Shown here piece after piece: positions 61,601-64,000 of a stretch of 64,000 nucleotides of DNA. A model generated the notes under the pieces. The model was not told the origin of the DNA. It ran no database searches and was given only the letters and a program-made list of their open reading frames with translations. The stretch is from Gnetum montanum (Eukaryota; Streptophyta; Gnetopsida; Gnetales; Gnetaceae). Numbering within the stretch: the first letter of the stretch is position 1; each line of letters begins with the position of its first letter. A program made the translations under genes and the position numbers. The stretch covers positions 69,717-133,716 of the forward strand of contig MNCI01023883.1 of the NCBI GenBank assembly GCA_015680685.1, read 5' to 3'.

Positions 61601-63052
61601 ATAACAGCCAGTTTGGTTTCAAACCATGCCGACGGGTAGAGTATTCAAACTAGCATAACTTCATATAAGGATATCCATTCAGGCCAAGCAAACATGAGCA
61701 AGATGTATTCATTAAGGCACATGTTTTTAAACCTAAGACCTTTCATACTTATAAAATAACCAAAAGGCATTTATGTGGTAATAAGGAAGCTGCTTTATAT
61801 TTTTTCAACACAATGAAAATACAGACATTGCATTGAACCCAAGACATGTCAACATTAATGCATCTTATTAAATGCCACATGAAATTAAATTAAGTTTTTA
61901 TTACATTAAATATCAGGGACTTTAACCAAAATGAAGCACTTGTGACTTTAAAGGTGAACAAACAAACATCACAGTGTAGGTGCTAAATCCCTATTGATTC
62001 TAAAGAAACACCTCAAATGTAGGAAGTTCACATTCATGATCAACATCAATGTGCAACCGACCTTGTTGAACCAAAAAGCCATTGCTTTTACTAGTAAATA
62101 AAACCATTAATCTGGAAAGTTAGATCTATGAGTCACTTCATTCTGCTCATCCAGCAAGTGCAGAAGAAACAATAAGAGTACCCATTCCAACATAATATTG
62201 AATCTATTACTGTTTGAAAAGAAAAGAGAAGTATGGACAGGAATCCTGGAAAAACTGGTTCCAGGGTTGGCATATCAGAATTGTAGGCTTTTTATTATGG
62301 ATGGCTGAGTACAATTAAATTGATGTTGTTATCAATCTGCTCCAACATATGTGATATTATGATCATGAAAACAAATGGAGGTTGCTAACAAATTGTAAAT
62401 CCTAAAGTTAAGGGGGAGAAATGGATAAAAGTTGTTATGTATAGGAACATGATGAGACTTTTAGTTAAAAAAAATATAGTTATCTACATATCACCTTTGG
62501 AAAACCAACATCAAAGATTATGAATGGCATGTAATCTATCTGCCTAGGAGTTGCATCGCCTCCAAAATTGTTGTGTTTCTCACGTTTTAGAATCAGGTTC
62601 ACATTCCAAAACATTCAATAAAAATAACCATTTAAAATAATATGTTAACGAGAACAGAATAATTTTTAAACTATTGTATATTTTTAAGTATAAATTAATG
62701 AATCCACTGTTGAGAGCCACCGTCTCTTGCATTAACTCCATGCATCAAACATGTCTCAGAAACGTAAATCCACATCTCTTTGTCTCCCCAATTCAGTTAC
62801 GTTATTGGAATACATTTTATGCATAGCATGTAATAAAGGGGAAAATGATTTAAAAACTTAAAACAAACCAAATAAATTTCAAAAATATCTAATATATATT
62901 GAAGCTTCAGCAATAGGGAAGAGCCTTCAAAGTGCATCCAAAATAGAAGAATTCTTGCAAAAAATCTTCTGATAATGAGGTTTGAATACTTAAAGGTAAA
63001 AGTCATGCAAAGTAATGCATATGATATTTACATACTGACCAAATAGAAAAAT
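58681..63052. repeat. Segmental duplication, copy 2 (LRR pseudogene exons 4-7)
   Basis: Collinear with 19455-23831, small indels throughout. It starts at AAGTATT directly after viral sequence and ends near 63052, 10 bases before an LTR. LRR exons on the minus strand: 7 (about 59472-59543), 6 (59765-59836), 5 (60851-60922), 4 (about 61355-61427). No flanking LRR exons are present on either side. Confidence 0.95.
59472..61427 (-). pseudogene. Second, partial LRR pseudogene (four exons)
   Basis: Exon 6 keeps a proper acceptor (ACAG then GATTGAAAAAG), unlike copy 1. Exon 5 reads GLTNLKELQISKSKVNDIGI, then AFLRG. Exon 4 has lost two bases relative to copy 1 (GTTAGACTTTG against GTTAGAGACTTTG), which shifts its frame, and lacks the AG acceptor as in copy 1. 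Exon 7 also lacks the AG. With only four internal exons it cannot be a gene. Confidence 0.88.
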
Positions 63053-63062
63053 GTAGTACTTC

Positions 63063-63583
63063 TGTAACAACGTTGCCCCGACGTTGCCCGGCACCCCAAG
63101 GAATTCACAAAGATCAAATAGATCTGGGGCGAAAGACCTGGGGAATACGCCTCAAATAAGCAAGCATCTCACAAGTGCAAGCAAAAGAGAACCAAGCAAA
63201 CAAGTACACATACAACCTTGTAGACCACATTGGTGGAAGGAGAGACAATGCACCTACAAGGGAAGATGCCTCACCCCCAGATCCCTCACGATCTGGTACA
63301 AGGTGTGGCATGGCACCGCACCAAAACTGTCCAGTCTTGGTTGCCTACATATCTACGACCGCCGTAGAATCAGGGCCATGTAGTTCTCCACGGAGAAGAG
63401 GGAAAGAAAAGGACTTAGAGAAGAGAGTAGCAACAGGAGTGTGTCCTATTGCTAGCTTGGTACCACCAAGCCGGGGTGGGTTTTATAACACTTGATAGCC
63501 ACCCGAGGGTGCCTCAGAGTGTTCCATGGCCCCCGAACCGTGGGGAGAGCCCAAGAGAACCACCACTTGGGACATCTCTCACA
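63063..63583 (-). repeat. 3' LTR of an LTR retrotransposon running off the window
   Basis: On the minus strand it starts TGTGAGAGATG (63583) and ends CAACGTTGTTACA (63063). It is 521 bp, the same ends and nearly the same length as the solo LTR at 12860-13377. The purine tract GTGGGGGAGGAT (63584-63595) sits directly before it, which sets the orientation. The left flank ACTTC (63058-63062) would be the target duplication; its partner is outside the window. Confidence 0.82.
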
Positions 63584-64000
63584 ATCCTCCCCCACATAAA
63601 GAAGCGACGTCCTCGGAGCGGAGCCTAGGATAGCTTCGAGTGTACACTTCACATGGGTTCGGAACTCCGTCAATTCCGGGGATCCATCAACTCCTTAGAC
63701 GCCAGGCTTGAAGGAAGGTACCAACCCCAATACCTGATACGTCTTTCCATCTAATGCCTTGCATGAAACGCAAGGGCAACTGGAGGAAGCCCAATACTTC
63801 CCTCCTCTATACGAGCGGGAGAGTCCAACCCAAAGGGCCAACGTCTCTAAGGCATCCCCTAGATCCGTCCCTTTTGAGGGTCTAGAGACATATCTTCTTG
63901 CATAAACCCATAACTTATGCAAGAAGATCGCTCCTCTTCCACAAGTCCCGCCGAGTTCCCCTGTGAATGGCATCTCAGCACCCCTTCCTTTTTTTTTTTT
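63584..64000 (-). mobile_element. Internal 3' part of the LTR element, truncated by the window
   Basis: GC-rich sequence upstream of the purine tract on the minus strand, with GAGGACGTCGC just before it, reminiscent of the region after the polyprotein in Ty3 chromoviruses. A minus ORF (63973-63695) shows no recognised domain. The window ends in a T run. Confidence 0.55.

Noticed and set aside
19455-63052. The two LRR copies as unmerged haplotypes of one locus
   Set aside because: They are 35 kb apart on one scaffold and copy 2 is bounded by virus and LTR sequence rather than by LRR exons; a misassembly is still possible and is noted under findings.
63114-63495. Three overlapping open frames on both strands
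   Set aside because: They are in the GC-rich LTR (63063-63583); frames are long because stops are rare in GC-rich DNA, and no domain is seen.
1-64000. CRISPR arrays, bacterial operons, rRNA or intact tRNA genes
   Set aside because: No regularly spaced repeats, ribosome-binding sites or cloverleaf sequences were seen; the sequence is plant nuclear DNA.

Overview
The window is plant nuclear DNA: AT-rich, gene-poor and built mostly from broken mobile elements. Evidence for a plant is a plant-type LRR gene with many 72-bp exons, an HMG-CoA reductase tail of plant form, an Athila-like Ty3 retrotransposon primed by tRNA-Asp, RTE-type LINE tails and an endogenous pararetrovirus (EPRV) of the Caulimoviridae. 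A seed plant, probably a flowering plant, is the best guess; the species cannot be told. No intact protein-coding gene was found. Family assignments rest on recalled family features, not on a search.

Left end (1-10.5 kb): a nested insertion. A 9.8-kb Athila-like Ty3 element (361-10135, target duplication ATTAG) sits inside the LTR of an older minus-strand element (LTR halves 251-360 and 10141-10538). Its gag, protease, reverse transcriptase, RNase H and integrase remain recognisable but carry stops, frameshifts and a lost catalytic Asp. A LINE remnant (10.8-11.7 kb) and a solo LTR (12860-13377, duplication CCAAA) follow.

13.5-26.3 kb: an F-box-like/leucine-rich-repeat gene on the minus strand, 14 exons identified, with two in-frame stops and several lost splice sites, so a pseudogene. 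Its introns hold tandem duplications and RTE LINE pieces. At 27.2 kb lies the last 45 codons of an HMG-CoA reductase gene, with an 82-bp perfect tandem duplication at its broken edge.

27.4-51.4 kb: mostly unassignable AT-rich DNA with two SINE-like sequences, two solo LTRs, a decayed Ty1/copia fragment (38-40 kb), several unidentified minus-strand exons (44.7-46.8 kb) and a second RTE LINE.

51.5-64 kb: a nearly complete but broken EPRV on the minus strand (movement protein, coat protein, protease, RT, RNase H, then its intergenic promoter), followed head-to-head by an inverted 1.05-kb copy of its RT/RNase H part, then directly by a second copy (58681-63052) of 4.4 kb of the LRR pseudogene (first copy 19455-23831), then the 3' end of an LTR element of the same family as the solo LTR at 12.9 kb.

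Five single N bases (9109, 23832, 32349, 39551, 43657) look like contig joins. Two have the same 41- or 46-bp sequence on both sides, which suggests unmerged contig ends, and one lies exactly at the edge of the large duplication. Structural claims near them should be treated with care.
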